Below are positions 1-12,200 of a stretch of 64,000 nucleotides of DNA, one piece after another. This stretch comes from Spodoptera frugiperda (lineage: Eukaryota > Arthropoda > Insecta > Lepidoptera > Noctuidae): assembly GCF_023101765.2 (NCBI RefSeq), contig NC_064226.1, positions 4,580,001 through 4,644,000 on the forward strand, given 5' to 3'. The notes beneath the pieces were generated by a model. It was not told where the DNA came from and did not search any database. It saw only the letters and a program-made list of their open reading frames with translations. The translations under genes and the position numbers were made by a program. Each line of letters starts with the position of its first letter. Position 1 is the stretch's first letter.

Positions 1-1
1 T

Positions 2-3000
2 ACACCAACCTGTACAAAACAATCGGACCTTTATGACTGTGACCAAACAATTAATGGAGATTTAGGAGACAAACTGTATAAGCCAATCCCACGAGACTTT
101 TTGTATTTCAACAAAGAATTGTATTCGCCTTGGATTCAAAAATTACTCACATTTTCCGAAGGAAATTGTAACAATGTAACACCAGAAAATGTTGTCGACA
201 GCAGTGATGACTTTTTATATGACTCGATGGAATCCTTAAATACTTCAACAGTGGCTGTAGTAAAACAAAATGACTGTGATTTAGATATGAGTAAATCACC
301 ATTTAAAGATGATGAACCAATGTCTGAAGATGATGAACCACCATTTGATGATGACAAACCACCATTTGAAAATGATAAACTACCATGTGAAGATGATATA
401 CCACCATATAAAGATGACAAACCACCGTTAGAAGATGACAATCCACTATTTGAAGATGACAAACCACCATTTGAAAATGATAAACCACCATGTGAAGATG
501 ATAAACCACCATATAAAGATGACAAACCATCCTTTGAAGGTTACAATTCACCATTTGAAGATAACAATCCACCATTTGAAGATAACAATCCACCATTTGA
601 AGATAACAATCCACTAATTGAAGATAACAATTCACCAATTGAAGATGACAATCCGCCATTTGAAGATGATAAACCACCAGTCGAAGATGACACACCACCA
701 TTTGAAGATAACACCCCATTATTTGAAGATGACAAACCATCATTTCAAGATGACAAACCATCATTTCAAGATGACAAACCATCATTTCAAGATGACAAAC
801 CATCATTTCAAGATGACAAACCACCATTTCAAGATGACCAACCAGCATTTGAAGATAGAACCCCATCATTTGAAGATAACAACTCACCATCTAAAGATGA
901 CAATCCACTATTTGAAGAAGACAAACCAACATTTGAAGATGACAATCCATCATTTAAAGATGAGACACCACCATTGGAAGATGACATGTCCAAAAGTGTA
1001 ACAGAAGACCTGGATCAAGATAACCATAGTGATATAGAAATGGAAACAGATAATGCTAGTGTTATAAATTCTCCTGTTTTAGACGACTACATCGACGAGT
1101 CAGTTACGAATCAAGTCGATTTAAATAGCCAAATCGACTCTGAGGATAATTTTAAAATGGAAGAAAATTCTGTAGCTCCTGAAGTTGTTGCCGATGATGA
1201 GCCATGCCTCAACAATAATGATGTAACTGAATCTTGTATAGAGTCCGATATTGAGGAAAATACCCTCGCAGACGAAAATGTAAACGCTAGTTACGAAGAT
1301 CAGATTAATAGTGATGTTGATAATCAATGTGAGGTTGCATCTGAAGTAAGTGAATTAGATACATCTAAAGAAGAAGAAGTCGCCTATGAATCGATTCAAT
1401 GTCCACCAGATCAATGTAATGATCAGAATGATGATAGAAAACAGAATACAACGTTAGAAACGAATGACTCTGAGAATGTACGTTTTCCTTCCAATGAAAT
1501 CCCGTATAAAAAGTGTAACCGCCTTAAAAGATCCCTATCAGATTCTGCATTAAACATGTACAACAATGAAGAACAGACAAAACAGGAAAATGAAGATAAT
1601 GTACAGTTTATTTGGCCATTTAAACGTAGAAAGGTCAATAAAGTAAACAATGAATTTATAGCTCAAAATTTATGCAATATAATTCATAATAATAGACGTA
1701 ATTCAGTGTCTTCTTTTTATAATGAAGAAAATGTTTCATTTTGTATTTTTATAGACAATAGTTGCATTATAACTGAAGAAGAAAATGAAGAAACAGAGAA
1801 AGTTTGTTATACAGAACTTGCGGAAGATTGTCTACACGATGACTTAAATACTGAGACTTTATCAGAAGATATATCAACTCCACAACCAGAACACACTTGT
1901 GATTATTCAGATTCAGTTGTAGTGGATTGTGAAGAAGAAAAGGCCTTAGAAGAGTCATGGGTGGAAGATGTGGGTTGTGAAGAAACGATTATTGATGACG
2001 ATGTTGCCGAAGACATCGAAATTTGCGAACCTTCGTCCCCAAAAGACGTTATTTTGTCTGATAATGAAGAGTCTGGTGTTTTTAGTAGCAGCGAACACAC
2101 CGATAAAGTGAAGTCAATATATGGTGATAAAATGTGTAGCGATGATGCTCTATTCGTTGAAACTCTGTATAATACTCCACAAATGGATGTAAATAAAACT
2201 TTGTATAGTAGAGAAACTCGTGTTTCTGAAGAATATGACAGATATTATGATAACTATTCTTTAGAAAAAATGTTATCAGAATCTAATGAGCCACCATTGT
2301 CTCCTTACGTTCCACCATATATTGACAAAATTTTAAATTCTGGGAAATTAAATCCTAAAGAAACGCCAGAAGACAAGGAGAATGTTAGTGAAGGAACTTC
2401 ATCTCCATTCCAAAATAAGAGTAATGCTTTAGACATTGTTGTAGATATTAACGTTGATAAAAATGAACGTGAAAATCGACATTCCATAGAATTTTTTGCG
2501 AAAACTCAAGAAGATGCCGTGCATTCATGTGAATCCAGTGTCGATGATGTATTTACGTATAATCAGAAAGACGACGATGCAGTTTATACGTCCAGTTCAC
2601 CTGAAGTATCCTCTACCACTTCGGAAGAGAAAAATTCCGGCATATTATTAAAAATAACAAACTATAAAGGTTCTAGAATATCACAAATTAATGATATTAG
2701 TAGTGTTAATAAGAGATCTAGTTGCAAGTTTACAGAAGAAAAGGAATATTTACATTCTCACGCAAATTTTTCCTCACATCGACCACTTTTGACTAAAGCA
2801 GCTCAAAAATATATTCCCCCTTTAAAAGAATCCATCCGTGATCTTAAAGTCAAACTTTCTTTACCTCAACATAGTCTTATGAAGCTAAAGCAATTAAAAA
2901 TGTCCAAAGATGAACCAAAGCTGAGTAAACAAAATGTTTCAACTCCTCGCATTCCTAAGAAACCAAAGCCTAAATTTGAAGATGTCCTTAAAAGTATAGA

Positions 3001-3376
3001 TGAAATGCAATTTAAAATGCATAAGGAAAAGACCAAAAAACCAAAAAAATCTATTCCTAAAGTAGTTATTAAGAAAAATCAAAACGGTTCTCATTACGCG
3101 AGTACTTCAAATAAAGACGATTTCAACCCGGATTTGACAGGTAGAAAGTGGCAACCATGGGTGTTTATAGAGAAAAACCATTTTATTGACAAAATGGCAA
3201 CTAGAAACAAAACCAAGGCTATATATAGCCACAGGAAGAGGACTTATGTGTTAGCTGAAAAGTTTCAGAAGTATAAGTCTGCAAGCAGTGCTAAGTTTGT
3301 GATATCGCCACCGATATCTGACAACTCCTCTTCCTCGGGACTTAAATACACGATAAGATTAAAACATAATTACTGA
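2..3376 (+). CDS. 3' exon of unrecognised acidic protein with heptapeptide repeats (5' partial)
   Basis: The frame is open from base 2 to a TGA at 3374-3376, giving 1124 visible residues. There is no convincing start (base 101 is only a TTG), so this is read as the last exon of a gene that begins upstream of the window. Bases about 296-985 encode roughly 33 tandem heptapeptides of the type P-P-F-E-D-D-K, with E/Q/K, D/N and K/N/T variants. The middle is Asp/Glu/Ser-rich and probably disordered. The C-terminal 200 residues switch to Lys-rich sequence, with stretches such as KPKPKFEDVLKSIDEM and a final block with GRKWQPWVFIEKNHF. I see no signal peptide, membrane segment or enzyme motif. I do not recognise the family. 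The acidic-then-basic layout suggests a scaffold or nuclear protein, but that is only an inference. A functional C-terminus is suggested by its more complex composition. Confidence 0.75.
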   Translation, partial: TPTCTKQSDLYDCDQTINGDLGDKLYKPIPRDFLYFNKELYSPWIQKLLTFSEGNCNNVTPENVVDSSDDFLYDSMESLNTSTVAVVKQNDCDLDMSKSPFKDDEPMSEDDEPPFDDDKPPFENDKLPCEDDIPPYKDDKPPLEDDNPLFEDDKPPFENDKPPCEDDKPPYKDDKPSFEGYNSPFEDNNPPFEDNNPPFEDNNPLIEDNNSPIEDDNPPFEDDKPPVEDDTPPFEDNTPLFEDDKPSFQDDKPSFQDDKPSFQDDKPSFQDDKPPFQDDQPAFEDRTPSFEDNNSPSKDDNPLFEEDKPTFEDDNPSFKDETPPLEDDMSKSVTEDLDQDNHSDIEMETDNASVINSPVLDDYIDESVTNQVDLNSQIDSEDNFKMEENSVAPEVVADDEPCLNNNDVTESCIESDIEENTLADENVNASYEDQINSDVDNQCEVASEVSELDTSKEEEVAYESIQCPPDQCNDQNDDRKQNTTLETNDSENVRFPSNEIPYKKCNRLKRSLSDSALNMYNNEEQTKQENEDNVQFIWPFKRRKVNKVNNEFIAQNLCNIIHNNRRNSVSSFYNEENVSFCIFIDNSCIITEEENEETEKVCYTELAEDCLHDDLNTETLSEDISTPQPEHTCDYSDSVVVDCEEEKALEESWVEDVGCEETIIDDDVAEDIEICEPSSPKDVILSDNEESGVFSSSEHTDKVKSIYGDKMCSDDALFVETLYNTPQMDVNKTLYSRETRVSEEYDRYYDNYSLEKMLSESNEPPLSPYVPPYIDKILNSGKLNPKETPEDKENVSEGTSSPFQNKSNALDIVVDINVDKNERENRHSIEFFAKTQEDAVHSCESSVDDVFTYNQKDDDAVYTSSSPEVSSTTSEEKNSGILLKITNYKGSRISQINDISSVNKRSSCKFTEEKEYLHSHANFSSHRPLLTKAAQKYIPPLKESIRDLKVKLSLPQHSLMKLKQLKMSKDEPKLSKQNVSTPRIPKKPKPKFEDVLKSIDEMQFKMHKEKTKKPKKSIPKVVIKKNQNGSHYASTSNKDDFNPDLTGRKWQPWVFIEKNHFIDKMATRNKTKAIYSHRKRTYVLAEKFQKYKSASSAKFVISPPISDNSSSSGLKYTIRLKHNY
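296..985 (+). repeat. Coding minisatellite, 21-bp unit, about 33 copies
   Basis: In-frame tandem repeats of 21 bp encode a heptapeptide of consensus (P/S)(P/S/L)FEDD(K/N). Most units are diverged, but four consecutive units around 728-820 share the same 21-bp sequence (encoding PSFQDDK), which points to recent slippage or unequal exchange. Because the unit has few stop-like triplets on either strand, the array also keeps long antisense frames open; those are taken as by-products. Confidence 0.9.
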
Positions 3377-6121
3377 GTGTAGTTTGTGTTGAGTGTCGCA
3401 GTTCCTTGGGTCTATGTATAATAATTAACAGCCATATTGGCTTCTGTGTTAATGGATCCCACCCCAATGAAGGTCTCGTGTTATCATTCCTACGATTCCA
3501 TTTTAGTTTTTTAGTAGTTACCCATGTTAGTTTACTATATAGTTTATATAACGAAGCCAAATTCAATACTAAGTGTGATATAAAAGAAAAGAATTGTTAT
3601 TGTTTGATAGTGCAATTTGATCTGATCTGTAATTTGTTAGAGTTTCAAATTTTATTATAATCGTTTTTACCTGCTGTGCCTGTCATTCCATTTTTATTAG
3701 TGTTATTGATTAGTACTATTTATTTCTTAGAATTGCACCTTCAAGATTTTAGTTATTTATTTAGCCATAATTTATGAGTATTATCTCCGTTAAATATTTG
3801 ATTCCAAATAATACTGATATTTCTAATAAATATGTTTATGTTTGAATAATGTTTAGATGAGTTTTCTGTAAGTTGATTTATTCGTATTGGCGGCGGAGTC
3901 CATGCCTAAGTAAATGTTTTGTAAATATAGTTGATGTGTGAAGTGGTGTGTGCAATCAAGGTCACCTAACATAAAAATGTACTTATACCTAGTCTATGAT
4001 AATAATTGGTAATAGTCCGATATAGATAATCATATTTTTGTGTGCCTATTTAAAGAATTTATTTGTAATCTATCGATAAATCGATCCACTCCATTTGATG
4101 AAACATGTCGTAAACCTCTTTCTGTCTTCCGTCGCCAAAGTTGAGAGCGTCGCTGTAATGTATAAATGTGGTGCTTCAATCTGAAACCCGAGTGTACACC
4201 ATGTGTACACGGCTAGGTTCATTATCGTTATATCGTCCGTGATGAACGCAGCTTGCAAATATCCTGATTATACTTATACAATGTCCATAGAGCCGATAGA
4301 GCGCTGTACAGCTTGTTCTAGCGGTCGATACAAAGATAGTGGACTAATTTTGATGATATTTATGTACCTTGGCAATGAAATAATCACTGTGTGGTTTTGA
4401 CAAGATGTTATATATTAGTGTTAGTACGACCAGTGCCTTCGGTACTGTCCAGATTGCTCACGTATAGTAAATATTAAGCACATGTGTAATCATGTCTGAT
4501 AGATATTGATTTGACTGCAACATGTATCTATGTTACTGTGTAGGCGAAGTACAAAATTTGCACACTTTAATTGTTAATACCTTATAATGTAACGTGTATT
4601 TTGTAAGAATATGTTCGTTCAATATCATTCAATAATTTTGTTTGTAATGATGTTGCAGTGAAACAACATAGTGTAGGTAGGTAATAAAATTAAAGCGTGA
4701 AATAACCAAAGCCAATACTCAGAAATAATAGATGTTGAGAAAGTGTGTACGTACGTAGGTACCTACTGAATGTATACCTACACGGCGAAATAGCTGCCGG
4801 ATGCGATACGTCTCGTATTGGAGAGGTAGATGTATCATAATAATCTATGTAAAATATCAATATAATTTATACAAATTGCACCCAGAATATTTATTGGGCA
4901 TATTTTCATATACGTACCTAGGTTGCGAAGTTTTACTACACATTGTTCCAATACAGGTCCATGTTTTACGTGGTAAGCAGCGATAGGATACGCTGACAGT
5001 GCCTTCTACATAGTGCTGATATTATACAAGCAGTACCTTCGTGTACCTATGTCTTAGGACAATTGTTACTACATACGTTTTGGCCATTTTAAATATTTTG
5101 GAAATATCTGTTGATCTCATAAAGGCACTCACCGATTCATGTTTTGCCTTATCGTGCCTATAAATATATTTTATTATTAAAATACACTATTTTGATATCA
5201 TGTACAGGGTGTTCAATAAATATACCAAATATATGTGCTTTTAAGTCCTGCATACATGTATTTGCAAAGTGTTGCCTTCGTAGATAAAATATTTTAGAAA
5301 TACATCATAGTGTTATTGTGTAACAAGTAATTGAAATAATATTTTAAATGTGTTGAAATTCCGTATAAGATGGTCGGTTATACAGTTTAATTTATTTATA
5401 GATCATAATATATTGTATGAGAAATGGTAGTTTTAAGTAATAGTCGTAAGTTTTATGGATAATAAATGTACAAAGGTAAAGTTAAGAGATGTGTTGATTT
5501 GCGCCCTGGATTTATTTGGGCACATAACCTCAGTAGCGTTGAGGCTGGATATTTACCAAAATGACAGTTTGCTGGTACACGTGCATGTAATGGTGAGACG
5601 CGGCGCGCTGCCTGCGCCTGCGCCTGCCTGCCTGCAGGCGGTGCCCGGGGGTGGCGCGCAGTCTCGCAGACTGATGACTGATTACTTCACGTTCACATAG
5701 AGTCCTATCATAGAATTTATTTCATCGTAACTTTCGATACCTTGTATGTTTGTTATGCACTATTGAGTGGATTGTTGTTTTTTTTCCTGCACTTGTTGGC
5801 CATTGTTATAACTAAGTTAATTAATGGTATATTCTATTGTGGTTAAATTATTTAATTAAGGGTTATGGATTAGTTATTATTGATGATTTAATAATTAGAT
5901 ATTTGTTTGTCGTTTAAATGTTAATGCATATCTTCTTATGCCAGTAACGCACGTGATAATGTATGGTGATAGACGTAATATTGGACACACTTGCTCTAAA
6001 ACTGAGTGGTTTATAAACTCAAGTGTGACACATTATACTGTTAATTAATGGGATGTTATTATGTATTACGTTTTCGAGTGGTACCTAGTTTTGAAATTGT
6101 TCTATAATTGACCAAAATAAA
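3377..6121 (+). other. Probable long 3' UTR of the first gene
   Basis: No coding frame of note lies in these 2.7 kb of AT-rich sequence. Possible poly(A) signals AATAAA are at 4683-4688 and 6116-6121; the second is followed within 60 bp by the 3' end of the convergent MCRS1 gene, so it is the likely terminal signal. The stretch contains a GC-rich patch with CCTGCG/CCTGC tandem copies at about 5600-5665 and a solitary TACAGGGTGTTC at 5203-5214 that resembles the ends of the inverted-repeat elements at 33437 and 50940. Confidence 0.5.
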
Positions 6122-6148
6122 TGTGTTCGCAGTAAATATACGTTTATT
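6116..6148. terminator. Facing poly(A) signals of two convergent genes
   Basis: A plus-strand AATAAA lies at 6116-6121 and a minus-strand AATAAA (TTTATT on plus) at 6143-6148, 24 bp below the MCRS1 stop codon. With cleavage 10-30 bp past each signal, the two transcripts would overlap by a few tens of bases. Confidence 0.55.
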
Positions 6149-6171
6149 ACTTATTACAATTAAATTCATTA

Positions 6172-6261
6172 TTACACAGGTATATTAACTTTCACAGCTT
6201 CTTGCCGTATGGCGCTGATCAGCTCTTGGTTCACCAGAAATACGAAGCGAAGTCCGGCAAT
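6172..6261 (-). CDS. MCRS1: MCRS1 exon 8 (stop)
   Basis: This exon is 90 nt and reads IAGLRFVFLVNQELISAIRQ then EAVKVNIPV and TAA at 6174-6172. It completes the last FHA strand and a short C-terminal helix. The acceptor is GTACCCAG|ATTG. Confidence 0.94.
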   Translation of the reverse strand: MAGLRFVFLVNQELISAIRQEAVKVNIPV

Positions 6262-9200
6262 CTGGGTACAAAAAATAAAACTTAACTATTGATCTAATAG
6301 CTTTGCAATCAATATATCTAATGCCCACTAACTTCAACATAATTTCCAATAACTGCAATCAATATACGGATCCAAGAATTCAACCTAAATTCTGCTTGTT
6401 GAAAAAGCATTAAGCTGAATTAAGTTTTAAACATGGGCAAACTATTGAGTGGTCTCATAACATTCATTATGCCAAAATTGCCATAATCCAGCAGTAATGG
6501 TGACGTCCGAAATCATGGGTTGTACAACAATGGCATGATATAATCGGTAAGACTAATGACACGCAAAACATTACGAGCATATAAGTAGGTACCTCGATGA
6601 CGGTGTTGTGATTGAGCTTCACTTTGTTGCCTGGCAGCACTGGCCGCCCGTCCACGAATATGGGCCGTTTGCCCTCCGACGACATAAAGAAGTCCCCGCT
6701 GTTCCGCAGCCGAATGGTCGCCTGCTTCCGAGACACCTTCGCCGCCGGCCCTTCCAAAGTCAGATCCACATCGATATTGTTGTCCCGCGTACTACGGCCA
6801 ACTGCGATCTAGTAAACAAAAACGTAAAAACATTAATTCAAATCTTCATTCCATACAAATGTTATTGGAGTTTTATACTTTTAAATTGTGTTCTGACGTA
6901 GCACATAATCTGCATACAATGCCTTTAAATCTAATCGTATTTTTAATTAACTTTTCATGTAAGGTGTACCTAAAATATCAAGTTGATGATAATTAATTAT
7001 CATACTTGGTTTGTTAAAAGTCTGATAGTATAAAAACCTATGAAATTAATTTATACAACAATACGTTTCACGTCGCCACTACGCAGTATATCTACTGAGC
7101 TAATTATTACCGCAGACCGTGAATTACAGTGCAGTTACTAATTAATACGGTGAATTTAAATTAAATGATAGAAAACTTTCCAAGCAGGCTTTGTCAAATT
7201 GGACATAATTTTTGTGAGACATCGACTTAAAACTACTTTCAGTTTGCGTAGTGTAGGTACCTGCGTGGGTGGGTAGACGGCTATCAATAAAAATTCACGT
7301 TTTCCCCATAAATAAACTGTTCACATAGTTTACCCACGTGTCGTAATAATGCGCAACGATATCCTTCTTCGCATGTTCGTAACAAAAGCCATCAAAATAC
7401 TGAAACCACTCAACAAGTTTTGCGTAAAATCGACGTTTATTAAACACGCACGCTAGCAATTAAAACACAATCGAAATCGGAAACTAATTAACGAATGCAC
7501 TATGAAACGAATGGTGTTGATAATAGTCGTTTAAAACAATACCTGCTTATAATAATTTGTAATAAGGACGGACAATCGCTTGCTGACAAATTAATACATT
7601 GAAATCACACGTCTTATCTACATTCCGTGACTATAAAACTACTAAATATGTTTACAATCTATTAAATATGAAATATCTTAGATAGCGTCACCGGTATTTT
7701 CATATTTAAATAAATTATAGTAAAGAAAAACTAATGAGATTTATTATGCAAAATTTTTAAAGCACAGTCGGAGAGAGAATGGTGTGGACGTGGTCGATTT
7801 AAACTTTTTGTGCGACTGTACTGTTTAATGATTGTGTTCATTAGTATTGTGTTATTAACAAAGCAGATAGAGCTGTTGACATACTAATTGAACAGATAAG
7901 GTTATCAAGTAACTAGTTATTCGTAAAGCTGATTATGTGCAAGTACCTCGCTGTGTTCGTTACTGTATATATGTGACTTCTATTTTTTTCCTTTTACTTG
8001 ATAGCAGTGCTGAATTATTTTAAAGTGTAAAATATACTAAATTGTTCTACTTCAGTTTTTTTTCTTAAACACAAAATATGCAAGTGGAACGGTGGTTTGT
8101 TTTTCTACGTTTTTATATTTATTACCATGGTAACATTTAGGCTCGTTACGGTTGCTTACTCAAATGAGCCGTATTTTTATTTTAATACACAGTGAGTTTA
8201 ATATTGTATTGCCTTTAATGTGTAATTGTAAATCTATAGTTAGATTTTATGGGTATTCACGACCGGTTTAGGTTTCACATCCTCCGGAAAATTCAATAAT
8301 TAAACTGAGCAATTTAAACCTAACTTGATGTGTAGGTAATAGTTTTATCTCGTAAACATTATTATAGACTGTGTCTCAAATTGTCACAGAAAAGTTATTA
8401 CAGGTGAATTCCTTGCCATCTGTGTAAAAGTAATGTATTGTTTTAAGAAATCTGCAGTAGGTAACCCATTAAATGACAGTAGCGGCGGTTCAGTGACACA
8501 GATGTGCACTTTCATTACCTGTGGCACCGTTACGTTCAAACCTGGTAAGACTGAAATGACAGACATTTCTAGGTTATCTTTAAATTACTAAGGTAAAGGC
8601 ACCTATAAAAATCTGCCTATAAGTGTTCAAAATGAAGAAAAACTAATAAAACCTCAGAATTTCACTTAATTTGTAAAAAATACAATTTCTTGACATATCT
8701 GATACTCAGTAGTTGTCTAAGGAAGCATAACAAAAACCACTACGTAGAATTGAATATGGATTTCAGCAATGCGTTTCTGCTGGATTCCAAAACATCACAA
8801 TAGACTCCTTATAATCACCAAACAACGCAGCAGTCTTCAAATATAGAATTAAAAGGCAAGATGGCGTGACAATTTCTGTCATGGCTTTATAACTGCGAAT
8901 GGGCGGGAAAGTCATTACACGTAATGAGCTTCGTGGTTAACCATGTTATTTCTTAATCTGTTTAGTGTTAACATTGTTTTTTCTTTGAAAGTAATGTTAT
9001 TAGGAAGAAATTGTTTGATTATTTATTTATTTATGAATGAACCACTATAGGTGGGCAACTGGGCACCTATTAAACACTGAATTAAAAGGGTTCTACTTCA
9101 TTAAAAGGGGGTTGGATTTAGTAATTCGAAGACCGAAAATATTGGCAATAAGTTTCACCATCGAAAAAGAAAAATAAATAAGTACCTCAAGAAAACGTAT

Positions 9201-12200
9201 GCGATTAGAATAAAGAAATAAATTAAATAACTAACGGTAGAAGGAACAGCATTGTTTATTATTGGGTGAAACGTCATTGTGACAGTACCTATACCAATGT
9301 AGGTATGTATATGTAGATTTAGATGGGTGCCCACGCCCGCATCCGCCTATCCGTAAACTACGTAGGTACCTATAGGTTAATCAACTGTTGTTATTTTTGG
9401 CACATTCTGTACAAAAAAATGATAATTTGAATGTGGTATGTTCAGTACCATTTGCAATTTAGACAAATCGAATAGCAATTACCTATGAGAAGCATAAAAA
9501 AATTACGTGCTTATTATTATTAAGTCATGAAACATCGATTAGTGGATGAGTGACCAATTTTAACACAAGGCTCTATTATATCATCTGGAGTGGATATACT
9601 TAAATCCAACGGTCCATATTCACATTTAAAGTCGTTACGGGTTAGTCACAAGCACGGAAGTCTGCAATTGGGTCAAACCAAAAATGTCGCATCACCTCTG
9701 ATCGTTTGTAAAAGTTAGAAGGTCGTTCTATGTAAAATATAAAACAAGACAGACGAATCTGGTTAATTATCGTGACAATTGGAAACTTAAAGCATTAACT
9801 GACAAAAGAAAACTGTTGAAGGCAAATCCTAAGAGGTGGCGGTTAACGTGTTAATTGCGAAAAAAGTAACAGAAATGAACAAATCAAAAGTATCTTTCTT
9901 TATAATAATGCTTCTTTTGAACCCTCAACCATGACTTCGCATTTCCTTTCAGCGACTAACAATAAGTCTGACATTTCAACCAGTCTCCACATTTCTATTT
10001 TTATTTTTAAGATGACAACACGACACGAACTGCAGTTATCATTAATATTGCAAATACCGCGGGCTCGTCCATTCCAAATATTGGAAACGCTATCCAAATA
10101 CCTACCCCAATATTAATATTTCTACAAAGGTAACGAACTCCAAACACGTAAATGCGTTAGTCTTGTCTTGAAGTTTCTATAAATTAGCATTTAGCAATAT
10201 CGTGCTTTCGCAGCATTAAAGTTTTGGTACTAAATAAATCAAAAGATTGTATAAAATATGTCCACCTGAATTGCAAATCCCCTTTGCAAGAACAACAATT
10301 ATTTACGATGGATGGTGAGACGCATTAGACTTAGGTGTTTTGAAAAAATGGTCACAATATTACTGAAAAAGATAGCATGCAGGTTTTTGCACTGCAGATG
10401 GGGATATTCGCAAGCGCAGGTACTTTAGGCTTGCCCCTATTTCATGGGGTTCGAACTACCGGCAATTGGTAAAATACTGCTTTTCTTATTCATTCTTATT
10501 TGTAAACATGAATCAACATATGGATGATATATTGTGACACAAAATTAGTAACAACATTACTAAGTAATAGACAAGAGAAGTAAAAGAAAAACGACACGTC
10601 ACGCTGTTTTTATAATGGACAGTCAAGGCATAGATGCCTATCGTAAGTATTAATGTGGACTAAGAATTTGGTCATAATATGGGTATTTGGTCTAAACCAA
10701 TATTAGGCATCATTAATAACAATGTTGACCACGAGATCCACGGGTGGATAAAATTTCTATTATAATTTCCTCATTAACATTTGTCTATCAATTCATGTGT
10801 CCCTAAAGAAGAATACAAAACCAGTGGATGCAGGTGGCGGCTTGTCGTTCCTTTTTTCGAGGACTAAGAGGGAGACCTTTGTTCATCAGTGGACATCTCT
10901 CGTCTGATGATGATGATGATGAAAGAAGAATAAAAGCTGATATTAAAGAATAAAAATCTTCGGCTTAGAATCGGCAAACCAGACAACGCACAACACCCAG
11001 TCGCGATATTTATTGTTTCATTTAATTCCGATTTCCTACACCAACACATAAATTCAAAACAAATAGATACATAATAAGTACCTAATGTACATAATAAAGG
11101 AAAAAATAATTAAATACCACTATCAAAGCTAATTAAATTCGCGAATTAGCACAAAAACAAACGGAAAGACTTGTAATGGCGATGTGGAAACTCGACACCG
11201 CGCACCGGTCGTTACTCGAATTTCCATTCGCTTGCATTCAGTCGAAGTCGAAGTACTACCATTCTTAGTAAACTGATAAACTTAGTGCAACACTAACAAA
11301 ACTGTTTCGTACTTGTATGTGAAAGAATTTTCTGTGGTCTTTTGTATTTTCTTTTGGTATTTGGAGTTTGGTGGATTAATATTATATTGTGGATTTAATA
11401 CTTCTTTGTCTTTAAGTGTCAAATTTACTAGTTGACAGCCTGTTGAAAGCAGTTCCAGCTTTTTTTGGGATATGAATGGCTGCAACGCCAGATAGAGTGG
11501 ATACTTGTGTTACCGACTACCGACCTTTAACACGTTAACCGCCACGTCGGACAATGGTGACCGACGCTTAGCGGAGGATTTGCCTTCAACAGTTTTCTTT
11601 CGGCAGTTAATGCTTTAAATATCTATTTTGGGTCTGTTTTAAGGAACTCCATGCTGTAATTACCCGACTGTTTTTCTGAAAACTTTAACTCTTTTCATAG
11701 TATGACTAAACGTGTGACGAAATTCTTCCGAAAATTCATGATAAAAGGGTGATTTTACCATCAAGATGGAATATGAGCGCTTCTTCTTCGCTAAGAACAC
11801 AAAGCGTTAATCAAAACGGTTATAATTTCTTTTTACTTTCTAAGAAATGGTACCATCAACCATGATGTCACAAATTGTGTGTCGCAACATAACAAGTATG
11901 TAATTAGTTCTCAAAACAAGTAAACTTGTATTTGAAATATAAATAGATAAAGTAACAAGGACATAGATTTCACAATAACTTATCAAATACGCTAGTTCGG
12001 TAGACGTTTTGGTTACAATTTACAAAACAGTGACTACTTAAAATATGATTTTAGGTAAAATAGATATATGAGATAAGATACATACAATTACCTACGTATT
12101 ATTAATGATAAGTGTATAAAACGAAGTAATCTACTACTTAAGTAATGCATTTTTTGCGTTACATTTATTACTTTTATGTATTTAGGTACGATAACATCTT

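Noticed and set aside
303..890. Long antisense open frames over the heptapeptide array
   Set aside because: They exist only because a 21-bp unit without stops on the opposite strand is repeated; the sense frame continues to a complex C-terminus, the antisense frames do not.
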